64,000 nucleotides of DNA from Arthrobacter sp. OV608 (GTDB taxonomy: Bacteria > Actinomycetota > Actinomycetes > Actinomycetales > Micrococcaceae), in the NCBI GenBank assembly GCA_900110595.1, contig FOEZ01000023.1:1-64000 (forward strand). The letters run 5' to 3'. This document shows positions 31,910 to 39,202 of this stretch, in pieces. A program made the translations under genes and the position numbers. The notes below the pieces were generated by a model. That model was given only the letters and a program-made list of their open reading frames with translations, was not told the DNA's origin and made no database searches. Positions within the stretch are counted from its first letter, which is position 1; each line of letters opens with the position of its first letter.

Positions 31910-33001
31910 ATGAAGCTTCTGATGGAGCAGGTGCGTGCCCTCCACCGGCTGGAACCCGCAAACCGGGACCACCTCGCCGCCCTTCGCGTGGCCATCAGTG
32001 TCGCCGTCCCCTCGCTCCTGCTCCTGGCCGTGGGCCGGACCGACCTCATCATGTACGCCGTCTTTGGCGCCTTGACCGGGATGTACGGGCGCTCGGAGCC
32101 GCACCAGCTCCGCTTCCTGCACCAGTGCCAGGCCGCGGTGGTCCTGTTGGGCGGCGTGACTGCCGGCCTCTTGCTGTCCGTCAACCACCTGCAGTCCTGG
32201 TGGCTTGTGGGCGTGGAAGCTGTCCTCGCCGGGGTGGGATCCGTCTTCGCCGACAGGGTGCGGCTCAAGCCGAACGGCCCATTCTTTGGCATCCTGGCGC
32301 TTGGAGCGTGTGCCTCGGTCCCGGTGCCGGTTCCCTGGTACCTGGCCCTGCTCGTTGCGGCAGGGGCTGCTGCTTTTTCCTTGCTGGTGGGTTTCGGCGG
32401 CTGGGTCCGGCACAGATCCTGGCACCGGGGTGCCGCCCGGGCGGCGGCCGCCCTGCAGCCCGCCGGCCGGCGCGAGGTGCTGGTGCACGCCACCCGGTAC
32501 GTGCTCGCCGTTGGGGCTGCCGGTACCGTGGGTGTCCTCAGCGGCAGTGGCCACCCGCACTGGGCGATGGCCGCCGCAGCCGTTCCCCTCGCCGGCGCCG
32601 ACCTGCCCAGCAGCGTCCGGCGGGGCATCCACCGCATCGTGGGAACGTTCGTGGGACTGGCCGTGACCGCCGTCGTCCTTATTCCCGGGCCGTGGACCCT
32701 GGCGGGCCTGTTCCCGGGGCAGCAGGCCGTGCTGCTGGCCGTCCTGGTGATCCTGTTCCAGTTCACCACCGAGCTGTTTATGGCCCGCCACTACGGGCTG
32801 GCCATGGTTTCCTTTACGCCGGTGATCCTGCTGATGACCCAGCTTGCCGCACCCATCGACCCCGCGGTCCTGATCCTGGAACGCGGTGTGGAGACCCTGG
32901 TGGGCGCGCTGGTGGGCATTGCGGTGGTGGTAGCGGTGCGGCGGGCAGGGTCACGGACCGTTGCTGCCCTCCTTGGGCTTCCGCGGAGGGCCCGCCACTA
33001 G
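31910..33001 (+). CDS. FUSC-type / aromatic acid exporter-like membrane protein
   Basis: A 363-residue membrane protein with two similar hydrophobic halves (about 20-165 and 195-345), the layout of FUSC/ArAE family efflux proteins. Typical features are an early segment LRVAISVAVPSLLLLAVGR, then YAVFGALTGMYGR, and in the second half GHPHWAMAAAAVPLAGADL with SVRRGIHRIVGTFVGLAVT. A short basic linker separates the halves. The ATG at 31910 has AGGGA upstream; the frame continues upstream without protein-like content. Its last 51 bases overlap the end of the SDR gene on the other strand. Confidence 0.82.
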   Translation: MKLLMEQVRALHRLEPANRDHLAALRVAISVAVPSLLLLAVGRTDLIMYAVFGALTGMYGRSEPHQLRFLHQCQAAVVLLGGVTAGLLLSVNHLQSWWLVGVEAVLAGVGSVFADRVRLKPNGPFFGILALGACASVPVPVPWYLALLVAAGAAAFSLLVGFGGWVRHRSWHRGAARAAAALQPAGRREVLVHATRYVLAVGAAGTVGVLSGSGHPHWAMAAAAVPLAGADLPSSVRRGIHRIVGTFVGLAVTAVVLIPGPWTLAGLFPGQQAVLLAVLVILFQFTTELFMARHYGLAMVSFTPVILLMTQLAAPIDPAVLILERGVETLVGALVGIAVVVAVRRAGSRTVAALLGLPRRARH

Positions 33002-33751
33002 TTTCGCCGGGGCTATCCGTGCCAGCGCAGCGACCAGTTTGTAGCGTTTGGTGGGGATGGAAACGGCTTTGCCCCTGGCATTGTCCGCCAGCCCCTCCCG
33101 GACCACGCGCCCCGGACGCAGCCAGGTCCACGATGGAACCACGGACTTGTCCATGCCCATGCGCTCATGGAATTCCGTGTGGACAAAGCCGGGGCAGACC
33201 GCCGTAACTTTCACGCCCCGGGCACCGTAGGCGAGGTTGGCCCACCGGCTGAAGCTCAGCATCCACGCCTTCGCCGCGGAATACGTGCCCCGCGGCAGGA
33301 ACGCGGCGATGCTGGCCACGTTGATGATCCGTCCCTCGCCACGGTCCAGCATGCCCTTCAGGGCGGCATGCGCCAGCACCATGGACGTTTCCACATGCAG
33401 CTTCAGGTGCAGTTTCTCCTCGGAGACGGGGTTGTCCTCGAAGTTGTGCAGCAGCCCGATGCCGGCGTTGTTGACCAGGATTCCCACCGGCCGCCGGGCA
33501 TCGGACAAGCGTCCGACGACGGCGGCAACGTCTGCATCGTCCGTCAGGTCCGCGGGCAGCACCTCAGCCGTGATTCCGTAACGCCGTTCCAGGCCCGCCG
33601 CCGTTTCCTCGAGGCGGGCCCGGTCCCGCGCCACCAGCACCAGGTTGTGGCCCTGTTCCGCCAACTGCCGTGCGAACTCCGCACCCAGGCCTGCACTGGC
33701 ACCGGTGACCAGGGCTGTAGTTCCGGAAATCGAAGTGATATCTGAGGTCAT
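32951..33751 (-). CDS. Short-chain dehydrogenase/reductase
   Basis: A 266-residue classical SDR. Cofactor motif TALVTGASAGLGAEFARQLA (about 9-28), the structural LVNNAGIGLLHN motif near residue 91, a Ser in VASIAAF near residue 146 and the catalytic YSAAK near residue 156-160. It oxidises or reduces an unknown alcohol/carbonyl with NAD(P). The start ATG at 33751 lies six bases after a TAGGCT box. The C-terminal ~17 codons overlap the end of the FUSC-type gene tail to tail. Confidence 0.9.
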   Translation of the reverse strand: MTSDITSISGTTALVTGASAGLGAEFARQLAEQGHNLVLVARDRARLEETAAGLERRYGITAEVLPADLTDDADVAAVVGRLSDARRPVGILVNNAGIGLLHNFEDNPVSEEKLHLKLHVETSMVLAHAALKGMLDRGEGRIINVASIAAFLPRGTYSAAKAWMLSFSRWANLAYGARGVKVTAVCPGFVHTEFHERMGMDKSVVPSWTWLRPGRVVREGLADNARGKAVSIPTKRYKLVAALARIAPAKLVAGPPRKPKEGSNGP

Positions 33752-33757
33752 GGTGCC

Positions 33758-33763
33758 AGCCTA
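33758..33763 (-). promoter_or_regulatory. -10 box of leaderless SDR transcript
   Basis: TAGGCT on the minus strand, six bases before the ATG at 33751. Confidence 0.5.
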
Positions 33764-33969
33764 GCCGTGCACCTGGCGCCTTTTGCCAGTCCTTCTTCCG
33801 TCGCCTTACCCGCCGAACCGGGTCAACGGGTTGGCCAGGCGCCCTGCTCCTCCGGCTGCAGAATGCCCCGCCGTCGCCTCCCGTCACGGCCAACCCAAAA
33901 GGGAATGACGGCGGACTAGGGTGGGGGTACGGGCGGCCCGCCAGGCCGCGGATCCATCAGGGGGGAAAC

Positions 33970-34350
33970 ATGGAGCAGCCAGCCGGTGCGATCGGCTTCC
34001 GGGAAGTGGACCAGGACGGAAATCCGGTGGGCGCCGAGGCTAATCCGGCCATGGCGGAGACTCAGCCTGAAGGGCGTCTTCTTGCCGCCGTGAACCCATT
34101 CATCGCCGTCTTGTGGGTACTCGCCATAGCACTGCTGGGCGGTGGAATCCTGGCTTTCCTCACCGCCAACTTCACGATAGGGCCCTCAAGTGGGGCGATG
34201 CCCTTGTCCTTTGTGATATTCACCTTTGCCCCGCACGCGGTATTGAGCGGCATCATCGCCATCATTGGCCTGCTGTTCTGGCACGCGCACCAGTGGCAGC
34301 GAAGGCATGCCCCGGGCACTAGGGCTCGTCCAAGGGAACCGGATATGTGA
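33970..34350 (+). CDS. Hypothetical membrane protein (126 aa)
   Basis: A 126-residue protein with two membrane helices (NPFIAVLWVLAIALLGGGIL, about 42-61, and FAPHAVLSGIIAIIGLLFWH, about 86-105), an acidic N-terminal ~40 residues and a basic C-terminus (QWQRRHAPGTRARPRE). No family recognised. The ATG follows AGGGGGGAAAC, a strong ribosome site. Stands alone downstream of the divergent SDR. Confidence 0.7.
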   Translation: MEQPAGAIGFREVDQDGNPVGAEANPAMAETQPEGRLLAAVNPFIAVLWVLAIALLGGGILAFLTANFTIGPSSGAMPLSFVIFTFAPHAVLSGIIAIIGLLFWHAHQWQRRHAPGTRARPREPDM

Positions 34351-34380
34351 CCTGGGGAACATACGGATTTGTTTCAGGAT

Positions 34381-34404
34381 TAGTAAGCATGCTTTGCTTA
34401 TGGG
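34381..34404 (+). promoter_or_regulatory. Stress-motif palindrome upstream of 111-aa gene
   Basis: TAGTAAGCATGCTTTGCTTA; central GCATGC at 34387-34392. It is 91.5 bases from the ATG at 34481, longer than at the other sites. Confidence 0.5.
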
Positions 34405-34480
34405 GTAAATGAACCTCCGCAAGCAACCGCGGCGGGCTGCCAACGCCGGCAGGACCGTAAGAAGCCCAAGGACGAACATC

Positions 34481-34816
34481 ATGACCACCGCAACACAAGA
34501 CCACCTCGCGGCCCCAATGGGAACGGCAGCAGAAGCAGGAGCTCCCGTTGGCTCCATCCGTCCTGTGGACCTGGGTTTGCTGGAGACGTTGAACTCAAGG
34601 ATGCACTGCCGGACGCCGATGAAGCGTGTGGATCCGGATGAGACGCCCCTCTTCCAGCCGGTGCGGGTGGATGGCTCCACGGTCATTCCTGTCGGCGCCC
34701 CGTCACCGGCCGCCGTGTCCCCGGCGGGTCCGTCACCCGCTATGGAAACCTACCGCTGCGCCTGCGGCTTCACCATCGATGTTCCCGTGGCCGAGGCACA
34801 CGCCCTGGCCAGCTGA
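34481..34816 (+). CDS. Hypothetical protein with Cys pair (111 aa)
   Basis: A 111-residue protein of unknown family. The N-terminal half is Ala/Pro-rich and polar; the end contains TYRCACGFTIDVPVAEAHAL, where the closely spaced Cys residues suggest a half zinc-ribbon or metal site. A Cys/Arg segment MHCRTPMKRVDPDETPLF lies mid-protein. The ATG at 34481 follows AGGAC by seven bases. The stress-type palindrome upstream links it to dps and other small genes. Confidence 0.65.
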   Translation: MTTATQDHLAAPMGTAAEAGAPVGSIRPVDLGLLETLNSRMHCRTPMKRVDPDETPLFQPVRVDGSTVIPVGAPSPAAVSPAGPSPAMETYRCACGFTIDVPVAEAHALAS

Positions 34817-34929
34817 CGCCCCGGCGCCACTGTAGCCCCGGCCAAGGCGGCCCCAAGGCTATCCGCCCTCGCGGCCGGCTCTACGGCGGCTGGCCGCGCC
34901 GCGGGCGGCCTCGGGGACGCCCCTCCGCC

Positions 34930-34969
34930 CCGTATCTACTCGAAAAGACCCGTACCTACTCGAAAAAGA
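34930..34969. repeat. Imperfect 20-bp direct repeat at a convergent gene end
   Basis: CCGTATCTACTCGAAAAGA and CCGTACCTACTCGAAAAAGA follow each other with a 20-base period, one T/C difference and one extra A, just after the 111-aa gene and before the end of the flavoprotein gene. Confidence 0.6.
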
Positions 34970-34983
34970 ATTGCCCGGCCCCG

Positions 34984-35943
34984 CTAACGTGCGGGAGCCC
35001 GGGCAGCCTCCACCGCCAGCCGGGTATCCTCCAGCACCAGGTCCGCGTGGATGGCGGCGGCAGCTTTCAGCCCAGCGGCCGCGGCCGTCATCACCTGCGC
35101 GGACACATCCGTGACATTGCCTGCGGCCCACACTCCAGGACAGGATGTCAGGCCGGAGTCGTCGGTGTGCAGGCGGGTCCCCGGCCCCTCTTCAAGGCTG
35201 TCGGGTTCCAGCCCCAGGACCTCGAGCATGTTGGTTTTGCTGACTGTTGCCGGATTAACCACCAGCACCTCCAGCGGTACCGCCGAACCGTCGTCGAGCG
35301 TGACCGCCCTGAGCTTGTCATCCTGGACCACCAGCCCGCGCACCCTGCCATCGGCCACCTTCACGGACCGGGCGTCCAACTGTTCCCTCTGACCGGGGCT
35401 GAGGGTCAGTTCGCCGTTGAGCAGGAGTGTCACGTCGCGGCTCCATTGCCGGAAGGTCAGGGCCTGGAGCACGGCATGGGAACCGGAAGCCAGGACCCCT
35501 ACCGCTTGGTTCCGGATCTCCCAGCCGTGGCAGTAGGGGCAGTACAAAACGTCCCGGCCCCAGCGCTCGCGCAGACCTGGCAGGTCCGGAAGCTCATCCT
35601 CACTGCCCGACGTGATCAGCAGCCGGCGGGCTGTGCAGGTGGAGCCGTCGTCGAGCGAAAGGACAAAGTTCCCGTCCTCGCGTACGGCGGAGTTGACGAG
35701 CCCGGTCACGGCCGTCCCGCCGTAGCCCTCCAGTTCTGCGCGTCCGGCAGCAAGGAACTGCCGGGGGCTCATTCCCTCGCGCGTCAGGAAGCCGTGCACT
35801 CCCTCCGCCCGCAGGTTCCGCTGCCCGCCGGCGTCAATCACCACCACTGAGCGCAGCGCCCTGGCGAGGGCAACTCCGGCGCTCAGCCCGGCCGGCCCGC
35901 CGCCTATGACGGCAACATCGAACAGTTCTCCGAGGTGGTCCAT
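34984..35943 (-). CDS. TrxR/GliT-like NAD(P)/FAD-dependent oxidoreductase
   Basis: A 319-residue thioredoxin-reductase-fold flavoprotein. FAD motif DVAVIGGGPAGLSAGVALA at about 9-27, redox CPYCHG near residue 134-139, and the C-terminal GVWAAGNVTDVSAQVMTAAAAG FAD motif (quoted in two parts; about 270-290). Thioredoxin reductases usually carry CAxC; CPYCHG followed by WE is closer to the GliT/HlmI dithiol oxidase group. The NADPH-binding GxGxxA/G motif is weak (GVLASGSHAVL). It may oxidise dithiols of small molecules or proteins rather than reduce thioredoxin. GGAAGG precedes the ATG. Monocistronic. Confidence 0.85.
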   Translation of the reverse strand: MDHLGELFDVAVIGGGPAGLSAGVALARALRSVVVIDAGGQRNLRAEGVHGFLTREGMSPRQFLAAGRAELEGYGGTAVTGLVNSAVREDGNFVLSLDDGSTCTARRLLITSGSEDELPDLPGLRERWGRDVLYCPYCHGWEIRNQAVGVLASGSHAVLQALTFRQWSRDVTLLLNGELTLSPGQREQLDARSVKVADGRVRGLVVQDDKLRAVTLDDGSAVPLEVLVVNPATVSKTNMLEVLGLEPDSLEEGPGTRLHTDDSGLTSCPGVWAAGNVTDVSAQVMTAAAAGLKAAAAIHADLVLEDTRLAVEAARAPAR

Positions 35944-36114
35944 CCCCGGTTCCTTCCCGGCGTGCGCAGCACTGTAGAAGCGTGCGCATTCACTATGCGC
36001 GCGCCCTCTGCAAGACCGCGCTCAGGAGGAATTACCCTGCCCCCCGACAGAATAACGCGCAGGCCGGGATCGGCGCAGACTGGAGGGGAAGGAGCAGCGG
36101 CTACTGGCGCCGGC

Positions 36115-36468
36115 TCACGCTCCCAGGCCGGTCCGGGCCGGCCGTTCCGGCCAGTCCACGCATTGCTCATAGCCCTCGTGTTTGCGAAGGTAGGCGGCGA
36201 TGAACGGGCAGTGCGGGATGATCCGCTTTCCTGCTGCCACAACGTCATCCAGGGCGAAGTGGGCGAGGACCTTGCCCAGGCCCTGGCCTTCGAAGTCCGG
36301 CGAGGTTTCGGTGTGGCTGAAGTCGATATGGCCGGGCAGGTCCTGGTAGAAGGACTGCACGGCAAGCTTGCCGCCCACCAGCAGCTCGTAGCGGTGTTGC
36401 GCGTCATTGCGCCGCAGCGTGACGTCGGGGGTATACCTATCCTCGGTGGACATCATGTTCTCGGTCAT
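36115..36468 (-). CDS. GNAT-like N-acetyltransferase (YjdJ type)
   Basis: A 117-residue small GNAT_like (Gtn/YidJ, COG2388) protein. Signatures are HRYELLVGGKLAVQSFYQ, IDFSHTETSPDFEGQGLGKV with the acetyl-CoA pyrophosphate loop EGQGLGKVL, and IIPHCPFIAAYLRKHEGYE with the conserved CPF. These minimal acetyltransferases resemble the human GTN-like family; the substrate is unknown. Start ATG at 36468 has CAGTGT six bases upstream, consistent with a leaderless mRNA; M5 or M6 could also start it. Sixteen bases separate it from the upstream acyltransferase gene, so the two may be cotranscribed. Confidence 0.85.
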   Translation of the reverse strand: MTENMMSTEDRYTPDVTLRRNDAQHRYELLVGGKLAVQSFYQDLPGHIDFSHTETSPDFEGQGLGKVLAHFALDDVVAAGKRIIPHCPFIAAYLRKHEGYEQCVDWPERPARTGLGA

Positions 36469-36483
36469 GGTTCGACACTGGCA

Positions 36484-37827
36484 CTACTTCACCCCGCTGG
36501 CAATGCCCGGGTGCCCCCTCCTGCGGGGATCCCGGGACGTGGACCTCGCAGGACCGGGCACCCTGTCCGGAATTCCGCGCAGCACCAGGACGGCAATGGC
36601 AAAGCACAGAGCACCAGCTCCCAGCAGTTCCAGCGTCAACCCGCCCAACGCGGCGGCTGCGACGGGAAGGAAAGTTACGACGACGGCGGCCGCCACGGCA
36701 GGCGGGCGGCAGCGGGAAGTGCTGACCGCCGTCGGACGTTCCTCCAGGCGGCCAAAGACCCCCACCACCGGGAGCAGCAGGAGGACCAGGGCCAGGAGCA
36801 CCACGGGCCTGGCCCACCACCACGGAGCCGTGCCGGATGGGGGCTTGGGGACCGGGGTGAGGAGAAGCAGGCCGGACATTCCCACCAGCAGCGGAAGATG
36901 CCAGAGGTACACGGTCAGCGAGCGGACTCCGGCCCGGTACAGCAGGCCGTGCACCCACCGCACGGCGCACAGCGGTGCCAGCGCCGGCCGGGAAAGTTCC
37001 AGGATGGCAGCCTGTGACACTCCCAGCAGGAGGAGGCAAAGGGTGGGCGGATTGAGGTTCACCAGCATGTTGCCCGGGTACAGCCCGAGGCCCGTCACGG
37101 TTCCCAGGACAAGATTCGCCGCCAAGGCAATGCCCACGAGGCCGGACCGCGAAACCCTGGCCCAGCACCCGTCGGCCGCCAGGAAGCCAAGCTGCTGCAC
37201 GGCGCACCAGAGGAAAACCAGGTTGGCGTAGGCCAGGGCAGGCAGGGCGCCCCGCAGGCAGTCCACTGCCACCACCAGCGCCATGAGGACGGCCATGGTG
37301 AGCCAAGGCGCCCGGGTGTGGCAGGCGGCCAGCAGCGGAATGTTCAGCTGCGCCGCCAGGTAGGCAGCCAGGAACCACAACGGCATCGCCGCGCCCGCCA
37401 CCATCAGCTGCACCACCTGCGGGTGGACCCCCATCAGCCCGGCGGCGCCGAGGCCCAGGAACATCACGGCCAGCAGTGCCATGGCCGGACGCACCAGGCG
37501 CAGCAGCCGGAGCCGGACGAACTGTGCTGCCGTGCCGCCGGCGGCCTTGAGCCGCCGCCACGACTGCAGGCCGGTGGCGCCGCCCGTGAAGAAGAAGAGC
37601 GGCATGACCATAAAAATCCAGATGACGGGCACAAACCAGTCCTGCTCCGCAAGGGTGTTTTCCGTGGTCACGGTGCCGTCCGCGTGCAACACCGGGCTGA
37701 CCATCATGCAATGGCCCACCACTACCAGCGCGAGGCAAAAGAACCGGACAAGGTCGATGACGGGGTCACGGCCGGTTGCCGTGCCGGGTCCCGGGGATGC
37801 CATACGCTCCCTGACGCCGCCCACCAT
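36484..37827 (-). CDS. Acyltransferase 3 family membrane protein
   Basis: A 447-residue integral membrane acyltransferase (acyltransferase family 3) with about ten hydrophobic segments. The conserved His sits in RFFCLALVVVGHCMM near residue 40, followed by VPVIWIFMVMPLFFFTGGATG with the FFxxGG motif. Family members transfer acyl groups to surface polysaccharides or lipids; here the target is unknown. The C-terminal end is Pro/Arg-rich. Two starts are possible, 37827 and 37803; neither has a good ribosome site. GNAT gene follows at 16 bases. Confidence 0.82.
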   Translation of the reverse strand: MVGGVRERMASPGPGTATGRDPVIDLVRFFCLALVVVGHCMMVSPVLHADGTVTTENTLAEQDWFVPVIWIFMVMPLFFFTGGATGLQSWRRLKAAGGTAAQFVRLRLLRLVRPAMALLAVMFLGLGAAGLMGVHPQVVQLMVAGAAMPLWFLAAYLAAQLNIPLLAACHTRAPWLTMAVLMALVVAVDCLRGALPALAYANLVFLWCAVQQLGFLAADGCWARVSRSGLVGIALAANLVLGTVTGLGLYPGNMLVNLNPPTLCLLLLGVSQAAILELSRPALAPLCAVRWVHGLLYRAGVRSLTVYLWHLPLLVGMSGLLLLTPVPKPPSGTAPWWWARPVVLLALVLLLLPVVGVFGRLEERPTAVSTSRCRPPAVAAAVVVTFLPVAAAALGGLTLELLGAGALCFAIAVLVLRGIPDRVPGPARSTSRDPRRRGHPGIASGVK

Positions 37828-37909
37828 GCTGCCTAACGAAAAGCCCTCGCTGCTGACAGCTCCATTGTCCCCCTGCGGCGCTTCCGGATTGAAGAAGGGG
37901 CTGGGAAAG

Positions 37910-38317
37910 TCAGGTCATAACAAGGGCCAGAATGCCCAGCACGACGGCGAGCAGCGGCAGGGTGCCCTGGGTGGCTGCGGGCCGGAGGTACTTCCTGCCG
38001 GTTCCGGCCAGCACTGCGGCGGCCAGCAGCATGGAACCGCAGCTGGAGAAAACCAGGGTCCAGCCAGCCACGGACTGGGCCGATCCCCCGTTGCCCAGCG
38101 CCACCAGGCCAATACCAATGAAAGCTCCAATGGCCAGGAACAGGTTGTAGAAGCCCTGGTTGTAGGCCAACGGCCTGGTGGTTTCAGCGTCGGCCTGCGA
38201 GCCCACACCGAAACGCTTCCAGGTGGCCGGCCTGGTCCAGGTCACCGACTCCATGATGAAGATGTAGACGTGGAGAGCGGCGGCCAGGAAGGCAAAAAGG
38301 AGGGAGGCCAGGATCAT
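37910..38317 (-). CDS. DUF1304 family membrane protein
   Basis: A 135-residue membrane protein of the DUF1304 family with four helices. Typical motifs: LLFAFLAAALHVYIFIMESV at the start, a WTRPATWKRFGV segment, and PLAYNQGFYNLFLAIGAFIG near residue 50-69. Function unknown. Start ATG at 38317 lies six bases after a TAGGAT box (leaderless). Monocistronic, converging with nothing; the acid-sugar operon ends just beyond on the same strand. Confidence 0.88.
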   Translation of the reverse strand: MILASLLFAFLAAALHVYIFIMESVTWTRPATWKRFGVGSQADAETTRPLAYNQGFYNLFLAIGAFIGIGLVALGNGGSAQSVAGWTLVFSSCGSMLLAAAVLAGTGRKYLRPAATQGTLPLLAVVLGILALVMT

Positions 38318-38323
38318 TGCTTG

Positions 38324-38329
38324 ATCCTA
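38324..38329 (-). promoter_or_regulatory. -10 box of leaderless DUF1304 transcript
   Basis: TAGGAT on the minus strand, six bases before the ATG at 38317; it falls between the DUF1304 start and the aldolase stop. Confidence 0.5.
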
Positions 38330-38350
38330 GCCTCCCCTTGACGGAAAACG

Positions 38351-39202
38351 TCAGCGTGAGAGCGTGGCCAGCGTGGTGCTTGCGAAGCTGGCCGCCGAGT
38401 GGTTCCAGTGGCCCAGGAGCCCCTGGAGGTTTTCACCGTCAGACCGGTGGGCCGGCAGCTGTTCCTGCAACGTGGACAGCACACCGGTGCGGAGCTCCGT
38501 GTTGAAGTTGACCTTGCCTACGTTCATGGATGCCGCCTTCACCAGCTCTTCAGCAGGAATGCCGGAGGCGCCGTGGAGCACCAGCGGGATATGGGTCCGC
38601 ACGGCGATGTCCTGCAGGACATCCCAGCGCAGCTGCGGCTCGCCCTTGTACTTGCCGTGGACGTTGCCGACGGCGACGGCCAGCAGTTCCGCGCCGGTCC
38701 GGGACACGAAGTCCTCCACCTGGGCCGAATCCGTCAGCCCGGCCACTCGCACGCCGGACTGGTCAGCACCGAAAGCGCGGTCCTCGTCGCCGGCCAGGCC
38801 GCCCAGTTCTGCTTCCAGCACCACGTCGGGTCCCAGGAGTTCCCGGGCTGCACGGACCAGCGCGATGTTCTCCTCGTAAGGAAAGGACGAACCGTCGGCG
38901 AGGACGGAATCCGCACCCGCCGCAACGGCGTCGGCCATGATTTTAAGGTCAGTGGCGTGGTCAAGCTGCACCGCAACCGGAACGGCCGCAGCATCGGCGA
39001 GGCCGCGAAGGGCTCCGGTAAGGCGCATTCCGTTGGGCGTGGCTGCCGTTTTGGGGGCCACCAGCAGGATGACGCCCCGGCCGGCTTCCTCCGCCGCGGC
39101 CACCACGGCCAGTGCGGTGGTGAAGTCGTAGCAGGTGAAGGCCGGGACCGCGGATCCGTGCTGGAGGGCGGAGGTGACCAGGTGGTCCAGTCGGGTGCGC
39201 AT
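38351..39202 (-). CDS. Class II (FBA/GatY-type) ketose-phosphate aldolase
   Basis: A 283-residue zinc aldolase of the class II fructose/tagatose-bisphosphate family. Zinc and catalytic motifs: VAVQLDHATDLK with the catalytic Asp and a zinc His (near 80), AVGNVHGKYKG with the second zinc His (near 178) and IPLVLHGASGIP with the third (near 208). In this operon (GntP permease, NAD dehydrogenase, DUF1537 kinase) it probably cleaves a phosphorylated keto sugar acid, replacing the OtnC-type decarboxylase of four-carbon acid pathways. It is the last gene, starting one base into the permease stop region. Confidence 0.88.
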   Translation of the reverse strand: MRTRLDHLVTSALQHGSAVPAFTCYDFTTALAVVAAAEEAGRGVILLVAPKTAATPNGMRLTGALRGLADAAAVPVAVQLDHATDLKIMADAVAAGADSVLADGSSFPYEENIALVRAARELLGPDVVLEAELGGLAGDEDRAFGADQSGVRVAGLTDSAQVEDFVSRTGAELLAVAVGNVHGKYKGEPQLRWDVLQDIAVRTHIPLVLHGASGIPAEELVKAASMNVGKVNFNTELRTGVLSTLQEQLPAHRSDGENLQGLLGHWNHSAASFASTTLATLSR

